Below, piece after piece: positions 48,597 through 56,748 of a stretch of DNA of 64,000 nt (position 1 is its first letter; each line of letters opens with the position of its first letter). The DNA is from Crocinitomicaceae bacterium (GTDB lineage Bacteria > Bacteroidota > Bacteroidia > Flavobacteriales_D > Crocinitomicaceae), in NCBI GenBank assembly GCA_030830205.1, contig JAURNL010000033.1, forward strand, positions 1 through 64,000, written 5' to 3'. The position numbers and the translations under genes are program-made. The notes beneath the pieces are model-generated. The model was not told the DNA's origin and ran no database searches. It saw only the letters and a list, made by a program, of their open reading frames with translations.

Positions 48597-49099
48597 TATA
48601 AGTACATCAAAAGGGCAGAGAGTTCAAGTATTATTCCTGGGAGTAAAAGTTGAGGATTAGCCAAGATTCCCATTCCTAGATAAAAAGTTCCAGACAAAAG
48701 TAGCAAGGCTTTAATTTGTTTCTCAAAAGAATAGATTCTTCCATGTTTCTTAGGTTTTCCAAGAGACTGTACTTTGGAAAAAATCAGAACGATACTTGAA
48801 AGTAGTAAAGCAACCACTAATAAAAGTAAGTTAGGAGCATGTGGGTCTTGAAAGTTAAATACCAAAAAATACAGCACCCCATGGAGCAATAGTAAGCCCA
48901 ACTGAATTCTTATAAAAGTAGGTGATTGCTCCGAGGTGAGCCTACCGAAAAAAGCAATGACAGCTAAAAAAGGAAACAAGAAAAGCTTGGTTCCCCATCC
49001 GAGTATATCCCAGTTGTAAATGTTCCAAATACTAAACATGCTGAGTAAGCCAAAAACAATGGCCAACCAAGAACTTATGCTAGTGAGATTAACCTTCAT
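48578..49099 (-). CDS. multi-pass membrane protein of unknown function
   Basis: 173 aa, several hydrophobic helices; ATGA overlap with the upstream ureohydrolase gene. Confidence 0.55.
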   Translation of the reverse strand: MKVNLTSISSWLAIVFGLLSMFSIWNIYNWDILGWGTKLFLFPFLAVIAFFGRLTSEQSPTFIRIQLGLLLLHGVLYFLVFNFQDPHAPNLLLLVVALLLSSIVLIFSKVQSLGKPKKHGRIYSFEKQIKALLLLSGTFYLGMGILANPQLLLPGIILELSALLMYLYHLIRP

Positions 49100-50139
49100 G
49101 AGTGTTTTCTTCTACTTAGTTCAGTTGCACAAACTAAATGCCAAAGTGCTCTGGCTCCGACATTTGCATCCCAATCTCCCGAAGGGCCCGGTGCAACTTC
49201 ATTGAGGTCAAATCCGATTATTTGGCGCCCAGCATGTACAACTTCAAAGAGTAAATAGGCAATTTGTTGCAATTCAAAACCACCAGCTACCGGCGTTCCA
49301 GTGTGCGGGCACAAACTGGGTAAAAGACCATCAATATCAAAAGAGATATAGACTTTTTGAGGAAGGGTATCAATAATTTCTTTCACCTGTTCAGCCCAGG
49401 ATTTTCCTTTGTATTGTTCATTTTTTAGTGACCAATCATAAAATGTACAGATACGTTCGTCTTCAGAGGCAAGAATTATTTCTTTTTCAGATACATCTCT
49501 GATGCCAACTTGTGTTAATCTTTTAAGGTTTTTAAGTTTTTGAAGCGCATTAAACATGATGCTTGCATGTGACTGCTCAAAACCTTCATATGCATCGCGT
49601 AAATCAGCGTGTGCATCAATTTGCAAAATTCCAAAATCTGAGTGGTATTCATCGAGGGCTTGAAGCAACCCGAGTGGGGTAGAATGTTCACCACCTAGCA
49701 CACAAGGCATTTTGCCAACTTTTAATAGTTGCATACAACGCTCTTTCAAGTTGGATCGCAATGCTTCGTGAGCTTCATTAATTTCTTGAAGTGTAGTTTG
49801 ATAAATGCGACGTGCTTCCTCCTCTCCGGCAAGTTCAATATGTGCAATATATTGTTGTCCCGCTTCACAAAGTCTATCATTGATTGCTTTCCATTCACTC
49901 GACACTGGAGACATAAAGATCTTAGTTTCATATGCGCGTTCCATTTCTGGATGAAAAAAATCAAGCTGGGTTGAAGCATCTAAAATTGCTTGAGGTCCAT
50001 TACTTGTGCCTTTACCATACGAGGCTGTGGCATCCCAGGGAACAGGGATGAGGATGAGGTCGGCTTCAGATTCACTGTAGGGGAACCCGAAGATATTACC
50101 ATTGGCTATGCCTACGCCGTTTGGATCAAAAGTATTCAT
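49096..50139 (-). CDS. ureohydrolase family protein (agmatinase/formimidoylglutamase-like)
   Basis: LGGEHSTPLGLLQAL, DAHADLRDAYEGFEQSHAS, SFDIDGLLPSLCPHTGTPVAGGF, GFDLNEVAPG; likely start MNTFDPNGVG. Confidence 0.88.
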   Translation of the reverse strand: MNTFDPNGVGIANGNIFGFPYSESEADLILIPVPWDATASYGKGTSNGPQAILDASTQLDFFHPEMERAYETKIFMSPVSSEWKAINDRLCEAGQQYIAHIELAGEEEARRIYQTTLQEINEAHEALRSNLKERCMQLLKVGKMPCVLGGEHSTPLGLLQALDEYHSDFGILQIDAHADLRDAYEGFEQSHASIMFNALQKLKNLKRLTQVGIRDVSEKEIILASEDERICTFYDWSLKNEQYKGKSWAEQVKEIIDTLPQKVYISFDIDGLLPSLCPHTGTPVAGGFELQQIAYLLFEVVHAGRQIIGFDLNEVAPGPSGDWDANVGARALWHLVCATELSRRKHS

Positions 50140-50954
50140 TATTTGTCTTGGTTTTGATAAGCTTCGACTGCCTTGCGCACCGAGCCAAATTGGAGGAGCC
50201 ATTTTTGGGCTTCATTTACTTCTATATTTAATTCGTTCGCTACCATCTGTGATCCGCGATCAACTAATTTATCATTGGAAAGCTGCATGTCAATCATTCT
50301 ATTTCCTTTAACATGTCCGAGTTTGATCATTAAACTCGTCGAAATCATATTCAAAATAAGTTTTTGAGCTGTTCCAGATTTCATACGTGTACTTCCCGTA
50401 ACAAATTCTGGACCAACAACAGGGGTAAGTTCATGTTTTGCTAGTTGGGATAAGGGAGAACCAGGATTACAAGAGATACCAGCCGTTAATAGGCCATGTG
50501 CATTTGCTTTCTCAATAGCTCCTAATACGTATGGAGTTGTCCCGGAGGCAGCGATTCCAACAATAGTATCAAGAGGAGTAGGTTGATGCGCTAAAATATC
50601 ATTCCAGCCTTGTTCGTTGTCGTCCTCGGCAAATTCTACCGCTTTTCGAATAGCACTGTCGCCACCTGCTATCAGACCAATAACGCGTCCCTGCTCAACA
50701 CCAAATGTTGGCGGACATTCGCTTGCATCTACAATTCCTAGGCGTCCACTTGTACCTGCTCCAATATAAAATAGCCTGCCGCCCTGTTTCATTCTATCAA
50801 AGCAAGCATCAATGAAGGCTGCTAATTCGTTTGAAATTTGAGCAACGGCAATAGGAACAAGTTGATCTTGCATATTGATACCCTCAAGTAAGGAACGTGT
50901 ATCCATTTGTTCCAGATGATCGTAAGGGGAATTTGCTTCTGTAATTTTCTCCAT
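50139..50954 (-). CDS. murQ: N-acetylmuramic acid 6-phosphate etherase
   Basis: RLFYIGAGTSGRLGIVDASECPPTFG, VVGPEFVTGSTRMKSGTAQKLILNMIST, DRGSQMVANELN. Confidence 0.95.
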   Translation of the reverse strand: MEKITEANSPYDHLEQMDTRSLLEGINMQDQLVPIAVAQISNELAAFIDACFDRMKQGGRLFYIGAGTSGRLGIVDASECPPTFGVEQGRVIGLIAGGDSAIRKAVEFAEDDNEQGWNDILAHQPTPLDTIVGIAASGTTPYVLGAIEKANAHGLLTAGISCNPGSPLSQLAKHELTPVVGPEFVTGSTRMKSGTAQKLILNMISTSLMIKLGHVKGNRMIDMQLSNDKLVDRGSQMVANELNIEVNEAQKWLLQFGSVRKAVEAYQNQDK

Positions 50955-51448
50955 TAGTAGAGGAATACTTTAGCGTCGTTTGGACTGAAATCGACCTCGA
51001 CATGGTTTTTAAGTGTTGTAGAAAGGCTAAGCCCTGCAAAGTCTGTTTTAATGGGATAGCGCCTGTGCTGACGATCTATGAGTGCTACTGTTTTAATTGC
51101 TTTTGTCGCTTGTTCAAGAAACTTGAGCAACGCATATTGCATGGTTTTACCGCTATTAACAACATCGTCAATGAGTACGATGTATGAATTTTTTAAATCT
51201 TTCTTATCTATAGAGAAGGCGATAGGGGCATTCCAGGGTTCATCTTTGTTGAGATGGATTTCAAAACAGACGACATTGAGCGTGCTATTTTCTGCGATAA
51301 CGGCAGCTAGCATTTGAGCCAATTGAAAACCATTTCCGACAATACCACCGAGGTAAATCACTTCTTGACCAAAGGCTGCTTCGATAAGCTGATGCCCCAA
51401 GCGTGTGATTTTTTGTTGAATCTGTTGCTGATTGAGAATTGTTTGCAT
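50954..51448 (-). CDS. PRTase family protein (PyrR-like phosphoribosyltransferase)
   Basis: YLGGIVGNGFQLAQML, YIVLIDDVVNSGKTMQYALLKFLEQATKAIKTVALIDRQHRRYPIK. Confidence 0.82.
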   Translation of the reverse strand: MQTILNQQQIQQKITRLGHQLIEAAFGQEVIYLGGIVGNGFQLAQMLAAVIAENSTLNVVCFEIHLNKDEPWNAPIAFSIDKKDLKNSYIVLIDDVVNSGKTMQYALLKFLEQATKAIKTVALIDRQHRRYPIKTDFAGLSLSTTLKNHVEVDFSPNDAKVFLY

Positions 51449-51470
51449 GCAACAAAGATAAACAAACGCA

Positions 51471-51502
51471 AAAAAGGCCGCTCAAACAAGCGGCCTTTTT
51501 TG
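51471..51502. terminator. bidirectional-looking Rho-independent terminator (follows the BtuG-like gene on the minus strand)
   Basis: AAAAAGGCCGCTCAAACAAGCGGCCTTTTTT. Confidence 0.85.
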
Positions 51503-51517
51503 CAAATCAGTAATAAA

Positions 51518-52771
51518 TTAGAGTTTAATTAATCTGGCTTGACCTTTGGAGCTTTTCAATAGGTAAATACCTGCTTCAAAACCACCTAAGTCAATGGTGC
51601 CATTCGCACCTTCCATGAGAATTTGACCAGAAGAATTGAGAATTTGATAAGTGTCGCCGGGTGTGAAGTCAATCATTTGAAAAATTCCATTCGACGGGTT
51701 CGGAGAAACATTTGTTGTAGCTGTCATGTCTATAAGGCCAGCGCTAGAACGAACATCAAAAATAATTGTGCCAGGGGAAACACCAGCTTCAAACTCATGA
51801 ATTAAGGCATTGTTATTGTCAAAAATCAAAACAGATCCCGCTGAAAAGAAATCAGTTGTGGAAGCATATAAATAGCCACTAACCGGGTCTTGTGCAAGAT
51901 CATAAAAGTTGCTATTAATACCCGCAACCGGCCCAACATATGACATGCTGAGAAGGTTGAAGTCATTTAGCGTATTGTCCATGGAAATTTGATAGACAAG
52001 TTTATCATCTCGTAGTGCAGATGTTCCACATCCTGTTATTGCGTTTGCAATGTTTTGGGTATTGACAGTTCCGTTTAGACTTATTTTGGATACTGAAGCA
52101 CCAGACCAATCTTTATTATTTACGGTAAAAATATGGTTGTCGAAAAGAAACATGTTGTCTGGATTTTTCCCTTCAACCCCAAGGTCAAACTCTGCTCCAT
52201 ACTGAAGAGTATTAAGATCGAGCTGCCCAATAAGTCCTTTTTCGTTACCCCATTCGTAAGCATTGTTGACTGCAATGTAGGCAATATCGTTAGCTATAAC
52301 AATATTCTGGGTTGCCCACTTGGGACCGCTAATGGTATCAAGCGCGGAAATCAATTGTAATGAATTCTTATCAAAAACTTGCAGATAAGATGCAAAAGTT
52401 TGGAGGTATTCACCACGCGTTGCAAGCAGTTTGTTGCCTGAAATGGCAAGGTTGCGTACACCAGGAAGATCAATACTCCCTAAATTTTGGTGCGTGTGGA
52501 GGTTATACTTATATATTTTAGTATCAGCTGCAACGAAATAAAAATCACCATCTACAACAATGTCAGAGCTAAATCTCTGACCAAATAGGGTATCCACTAC
52601 TGTGTAAGTAAATGTTTGTGGGTCGTAAGTGCCAATGGTTGAAGGTTCAATAATAGTGTTGGTTTGAAAGTCGAAATATCCTTCATTCGCTATAAGTACT
52701 TGATGGACATATTGCTGAGCAAACATACCAGCACTCCACAATGCAAAAAATAAAAGTAATCCTTTTCTCAT
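51518..52771 (-). CDS. BtuG/DUF5074 (YncE-like) beta-propeller protein with T9SS sorting domain
   Basis: Signal peptide; VLIANEGYFDFQTNTIIEPSTIGTYDPQTFTYTVVDTLFGQRFSSDIVVDGDFYFVAADTKIYKYN; propeller repeats; tail VSPNPSNGIFQMIDFTPGDTYQILNSSG...GIYLLKSSKGQARLIKL; downstream of a cobalamin riboswitch. Confidence 0.8.
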   Translation of the reverse strand: MRKGLLLFFALWSAGMFAQQYVHQVLIANEGYFDFQTNTIIEPSTIGTYDPQTFTYTVVDTLFGQRFSSDIVVDGDFYFVAADTKIYKYNLHTHQNLGSIDLPGVRNLAISGNKLLATRGEYLQTFASYLQVFDKNSLQLISALDTISGPKWATQNIVIANDIAYIAVNNAYEWGNEKGLIGQLDLNTLQYGAEFDLGVEGKNPDNMFLFDNHIFTVNNKDWSGASVSKISLNGTVNTQNIANAITGCGTSALRDDKLVYQISMDNTLNDFNLLSMSYVGPVAGINSNFYDLAQDPVSGYLYASTTDFFSAGSVLIFDNNNALIHEFEAGVSPGTIIFDVRSSAGLIDMTATTNVSPNPSNGIFQMIDFTPGDTYQILNSSGQILMEGANGTIDLGGFEAGIYLLKSSKGQARLIKL

Positions 52772-52861
52772 GTTTTGAAAAATTAAAAAAAAAATTAAAC
52801 AATGACACCGAAAAAAAGTGGAGCGGCAAGGGCAGGGTATTCCCTTGGCGATGCCGACTTT

Positions 52862-53031
52862 GATCTGAAGTCTTCACGCTGTTAGTAGGCAAGTCTTCTG
52901 GCTCGTGCCTCATGTTGCTTTACCTTCCCGCTTGAGCAGTGGTGTTTAAAGTAACTTTTTAGACACTTACAGCTGCAGATACAGCTCCGGATTCTAACCG
53001 GATTCCTTATTAAGTTCGATAAACGAACACC
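52862..53031 (-). promoter_or_regulatory. cobalamin (B12) riboswitch
   Basis: Minus strand: AATAAGGAATCCGGTTAGAATCCGGAGCTGTATCTGCAGCTGTAA ... ACACCACTGCTCAAGCGGGAAGG ... GAGCCAGAAGACTTGCC, all matching known cobalamin riboswitch core blocks. Confidence 0.93.
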
Positions 53032-53191
53032 TAAGAACAGAACAAAAGTAGGTATTAATTTGAGCCAATTGACTTAATGGACTTTTTAACAAATTAAAAT
53101 CCCGATGTTAATAAGTTAAGTGCTTGAACTTTAGATATATAAAAATATGTTTTTTATCTTTAGTGCACTAACCCTTTAAACCTTTATTACT

Positions 53192-53962
53192 ATGGAACAG
53201 AATTTACCTTATGTTTCTATTGGATTGATCGACGATCAGTACAATAATCGCGTGTTACCTTTTTTAGGTAAAATTGATAGTGGTCACCTTTTCAAGTGGT
53301 TTATTGTTTTATTCTGGAAATTAGCATCTTATGTCTTTCTAATCGGAGGTGTATACCTTACGTTTAAAAGTATGACTGGAGACGATGGTTACCTAGAAAC
53401 TACTCTTGGATCAGAATTGATAACGGGTGCTCAAAAAGCAGGCGGTGTAATAGGCCTTATCGTGGGGATTTTACTGAGCTTGGTTTGCGCATGGTTTCTT
53501 TATAGTATAACAAAGAAAAGAGCTGAGCAACTCGAAGAAGAAAACTACCAAAGTGTGCTTCATTTTCTAAGTCATGCATTAATTCCTAGAACAATTACTT
53601 TGGCCGGGGAGCTTGCATTTACACTCGTTTTCTATGTTAGTCTACTACAATTGGTAGCAAGTCTTGATGGTTATGCAGCATATGCTCCGCTCATGGATTA
53701 TATGAGTGTATTCTTGTCTATTCCAATTCCAGGTATGGAAACAGTTGCTGGTTTTGTTCCTACGGCCATTCACGGAGATTACGACACTATCGAAATTACA
53801 CTGCGTCTTGCTATAGGTGGAATGGCTGCGTCGTTCGTTATTCTTCTTGCCTATTATGCCATTCGCGAAGTTTACATGTATGCACTCCAAATAGTCATGA
53901 ATCTTGTTGCTTTCATTCCAAAATTTGCAATTCCTTTCTCTATTCGTAATCGACAGGAATAG
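53192..53962 (+). CDS. multi-pass membrane protein of unknown function
   Basis: 256 aa, about four TM helices; no family recognised. Confidence 0.55.
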   Translation: MEQNLPYVSIGLIDDQYNNRVLPFLGKIDSGHLFKWFIVLFWKLASYVFLIGGVYLTFKSMTGDDGYLETTLGSELITGAQKAGGVIGLIVGILLSLVCAWFLYSITKKRAEQLEEENYQSVLHFLSHALIPRTITLAGELAFTLVFYVSLLQLVASLDGYAAYAPLMDYMSVFLSIPIPGMETVAGFVPTAIHGDYDTIEITLRLAIGGMAASFVILLAYYAIREVYMYALQIVMNLVAFIPKFAIPFSIRNRQE

Positions 53963-53980
53963 AATATCCTCTGAATAAAA

Positions 53981-54011
53981 ACAGCCGCTTCAACAGGAGC
54001 GGCTTTTTTTT
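53981..54011 (+). terminator. Rho-independent terminator
   Basis: AGCCGCTTCAACAGGAGCGGCTTTTTTTT. Confidence 0.82.
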
Positions 54012-54040
54012 GCTTATTTCAGAAAGAGTATCTATCTTTG
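54009..54040 (+). promoter_or_regulatory. Bacteroidota-type promoter for rpsO
   Basis: TTTG (54009-54012) - 20 nt - TATCTTTG (54033-54040); the TTTG box is formed by the end of the preceding terminator T-tract. Confidence 0.65.
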
Positions 54041-54097
54041 CACCCGTATTGATCAAGGTGGTCAGTCTACATAATAATCATTTACACAAATATTAGC

Positions 54098-54367
54098 ATG
54101 TATTTAGATTCAGCAAAGAAGAAAGAAATCTTCGCCAAACACGGTGGTTCAGAAACCAATACAGGTTCCACTGAAGGTCAGGTGGCCTTATTCACATTTC
54201 GTATTGCTCACCTTACAGAGCACTTGAAAAAGAACCGCAAAGACTACGGCACCCAACGCGCACTTCAATTATTAGTTGGTAAGCGTCGCAGTCTTTTAGA
54301 CTACCTAAAGGCGAAAGACATCGAGAAATACCGCGCCTTGATCAAAGAATTAGGACTTCGTCGTTAA
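54098..54367 (+). CDS. rpsO: 30S ribosomal protein S15
   Basis: 89 aa; NTGSTEGQVALFTFRIAHLTEHLKKNRKDYGTQRALQLLVGKRRSLLDYL. Confidence 0.97.
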   Translation: MYLDSAKKKEIFAKHGGSETNTGSTEGQVALFTFRIAHLTEHLKKNRKDYGTQRALQLLVGKRRSLLDYLKAKDIEKYRALIKELGLRR

Positions 54368-54398
54368 TTCTGAGATCTGCTCGGAAAATTTTATGGGA

Positions 54399-54433
54399 GA
54401 GGGGGCTTCGATAACATCGATAGCCCCTTCTTT
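54399..54433 (+). terminator. stem-loop in the rpsO-pnp intergenic region (terminator/attenuator or RNase processing site)
   Basis: GGGGCT-TCGAT-AAC-ATCGA-T-AGCCCC followed by CTTCTTT. Confidence 0.7.
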
Positions 54434-54459
54434 GCTTTAAAACTTGTAAATAAATAAAG

Positions 54460-56610
54460 ATGAATATAGGAACAAGAAAGTCAATCATGACCGGCGGCAA
54501 GGAAATCCTTGTAGAGACCGGGAAGTTGGCAAAACAGGCAGATGGTTCTGTTGTGGTGCGCATGGGCGACACCATGTTGCTCGCTACTGTAGTGGCAGCG
54601 CCCGAAGCGAAAGAAGGAGTAGATTTCCTTCCGCTTACTGTTGATTACCGCGAAAAATATGCCGCGGCAGGACGTTTTCCAGGTGGTTTTTTCCGCCGTG
54701 AGGCTCGTCCGTCTGAATCAGAAATTTTAGTCATGCGTTTAGTAGACCGTGCATTGCGTCCACTTTTCCCAGACGATTACCATGCTGAGGTGCAACTTAT
54801 GATTCAACTCATGTCTTATGATGGTGTTCATAACCCTGATGCTCTGTGCGGCTTAGCTGCTTCGGCTGCGATTGCCGTTTCTGATATTCCATTCAATGGC
54901 CCAATGTCAGAAGTGCGCGTTTGTCGTGTAAATGGTGAATTGATTATCAATCCGACAATGGCAGAAATTGCCCTTGCAGACCTTGACGTGATGGTAGCTG
55001 GTACAGCTAAGGATGTCAACATGGTAGAAGGTGAGATGAAAGAAATATCGGAAGCGGAGTTAGTTGAAGTTATCAAAGTAGCCCACGCTGCAATTATCGA
55101 GCAATGTAACTTCCAATTGGAACTTGCTGCTGAAATACCTTCTGCCAATCCAAAGCGCGAATATTGCCACGAAACACACGACGAAGCTGTTCGTGCTCGT
55201 GTATACGAACTTGCCATGGAAAAATGCAAAGATGTTGCTCGCATGGGTCTTGCCAATAAGGCAAAACGCACCGAGCTATTCGATGCCATCAAAGCAGAAG
55301 TGAAAGCGGCCTTCACTGAAGAAGAATTAGAAACTGCCAGTAAATTCATTTCTACTTATTTCTCTGAAGTCAAGAAAAAAGCGGTACGTTGGGTGATGCT
55401 CAATGATCGCAAACGTCTAGATGGTCGTCAATTTGATGAAATTAGACCAATTTGGGCCGAGGTAGATTATTTGCCAATGGTTCATGGTTCTGCTGTGTTT
55501 ACCCGTGGTGAAACTCAATCGCTTACTACGCTTACTTTAGGAGGTAAAATGGATGAGCAAATGATTGATGGGGCTACTTTCCAAGGAACTGAAAAATTCT
55601 TATTACATTATAATTTCCCTCCTTTTTCAACAGGAGAAGCACGTCCGTTGCGTGGAACATCACGTCGTGAAATTGGTCACGGAAATTTAGCGCTTCGTGC
55701 ATTGAAGCCAGTCATGCCAGACGACTATCCATATGCTGTACGTATCGTTTCGGATATTTTAGAATCTAACGGTTCTTCCTCAATGGCTACAGTATGTGCC
55801 GGAACACTTGCCCTTATGGATGGAGGTGTGCCGATTAAAGCACCCGTTTCAGGTATTGCCATGGGGCTCGTTGCAGACGAAGGAAAATTTGCAGTTTTAT
55901 CTGATATCCTCGGCGATGAAGATCACCTTGGTGACATGGACTTTAAAGTAACAGGTACTGCAAATGGAATTACAGCATGTCAAATGGATATCAAGGTAGA
56001 TGGATTACCATATGAAGTATTGACTCAAGCGCTAGAGCAATCTCGTGCAGGTCGTTTACACATCCTCGGTAAAATCACAGAAACCATGCCGGCACCGCGT
56101 CCAGAATTGAAGCCACAAACTCCGCGTTTGGAAGCATTCAATGTACCAAACGAAATGATTGGTGCTATTATTGGGCCTGGAGGCAAAATTATCCAAGGTT
56201 TACAAAAAGAAACAAAAACGACAATCACTATTGAAGAATTACCAAATGGTGAAGGACGTGTTCAAGTACTTTCAAATAACGGAAACGATATGGCCGAGGC
56301 TATCCGCTTGATTCGTCAAATTGCATTCCCACCACAAGTAGATGAAGGTGCTACTTACGAAGGTAAAGTGAAATCTGTTAAAGATTTTGGTTGCTTTGTA
56401 GAAATCGTACCTGGAACTGATGGTTTGATCCATATTTCGGAGTTTGCTTGGGAAAAGACAGCAAAAATGGATGATGTGGTCAAAGAAGGTGAAATGCTTA
56501 CTTTTAAAGTAATAGGCAAAGATCCAAAAACAAAAAAATGGAAATTATCTCGCAAAGTTTTGTTGCCGCGTCCGGAGCGTCCGGCTCCAGAGCAAACAAC
56601 TGCAGAGTAA
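54460..56610 (+). CDS. pnp: polyribonucleotide nucleotidyltransferase (PNPase)
   Basis: 716 aa; [65 protein letters not shown]1 [18 protein letters not shown]. Confidence 0.97.
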   Translation: MNIGTRKSIMTGGKEILVETGKLAKQADGSVVVRMGDTMLLATVVAAPEAKEGVDFLPLTVDYREKYAAAGRFPGGFFRREARPSESEILVMRLVDRALRPLFPDDYHAEVQLMIQLMSYDGVHNPDALCGLAASAAIAVSDIPFNGPMSEVRVCRVNGELIINPTMAEIALADLDVMVAGTAKDVNMVEGEMKEISEAELVEVIKVAHAAIIEQCNFQLELAAEIPSANPKREYCHETHDEAVRARVYELAMEKCKDVARMGLANKAKRTELFDAIKAEVKAAFTEEELETASKFISTYFSEVKKKAVRWVMLNDRKRLDGRQFDEIRPIWAEVDYLPMVHGSAVFTRGETQSLTTLTLGGKMDEQMIDGATFQGTEKFLLHYNFPPFSTGEARPLRGTSRREIGHGNLALRALKPVMPDDYPYAVRIVSDILESNGSSSMATVCAGTLALMDGGVPIKAPVSGIAMGLVADEGKFAVLSDILGDEDHLGDMDFKVTGTANGITACQMDIKVDGLPYEVLTQALEQSRAGRLHILGKITETMPAPRPELKPQTPRLEAFNVPNEMIGAIIGPGGKIIQGLQKETKTTITIEELPNGEGRVQVLSNNGNDMAEAIRLIRQIAFPPQVDEGATYEGKVKSVKDFGCFVEIVPGTDGLIHISEFAWEKTAKMDDVVKEGEMLTFKVIGKDPKTKKWKLSRKVLLPRPERPAPEQTTAE

Positions 56611-56627
56611 GCTCTAAGTTTATCATT

Positions 56628-56656
56628 AAAAGGCGAGGTATTCCTCGCCTTTTTTA
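56628..56656 (+). terminator. Rho-independent terminator of pnp
   Basis: AAAAGGCGAGGTATTCCTCGCCTTTTTT. Confidence 0.87.
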
Positions 56657-56748
56657 TTGAAATGACCATTAACTTAACCGATTGTTTAAACTAATCTGAC
56701 CTTAGTTAATAATCAAATCCGTATTTTTACGGAACAAAAATAAATAAT

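Noticed and set aside
52683-52913. 76-aa minus-strand ORF upstream of the BtuG-like gene
   Set aside because: Starts inside the cobalamin riboswitch and overlaps the real start; RNA element explains the sequence
54828-55349. 173-aa minus-strand ORF antisense to pnp
   Set aside because: Lies wholly within the pnp coding sequence; Ser/Ala-rich composition is typical of a shadow ORF
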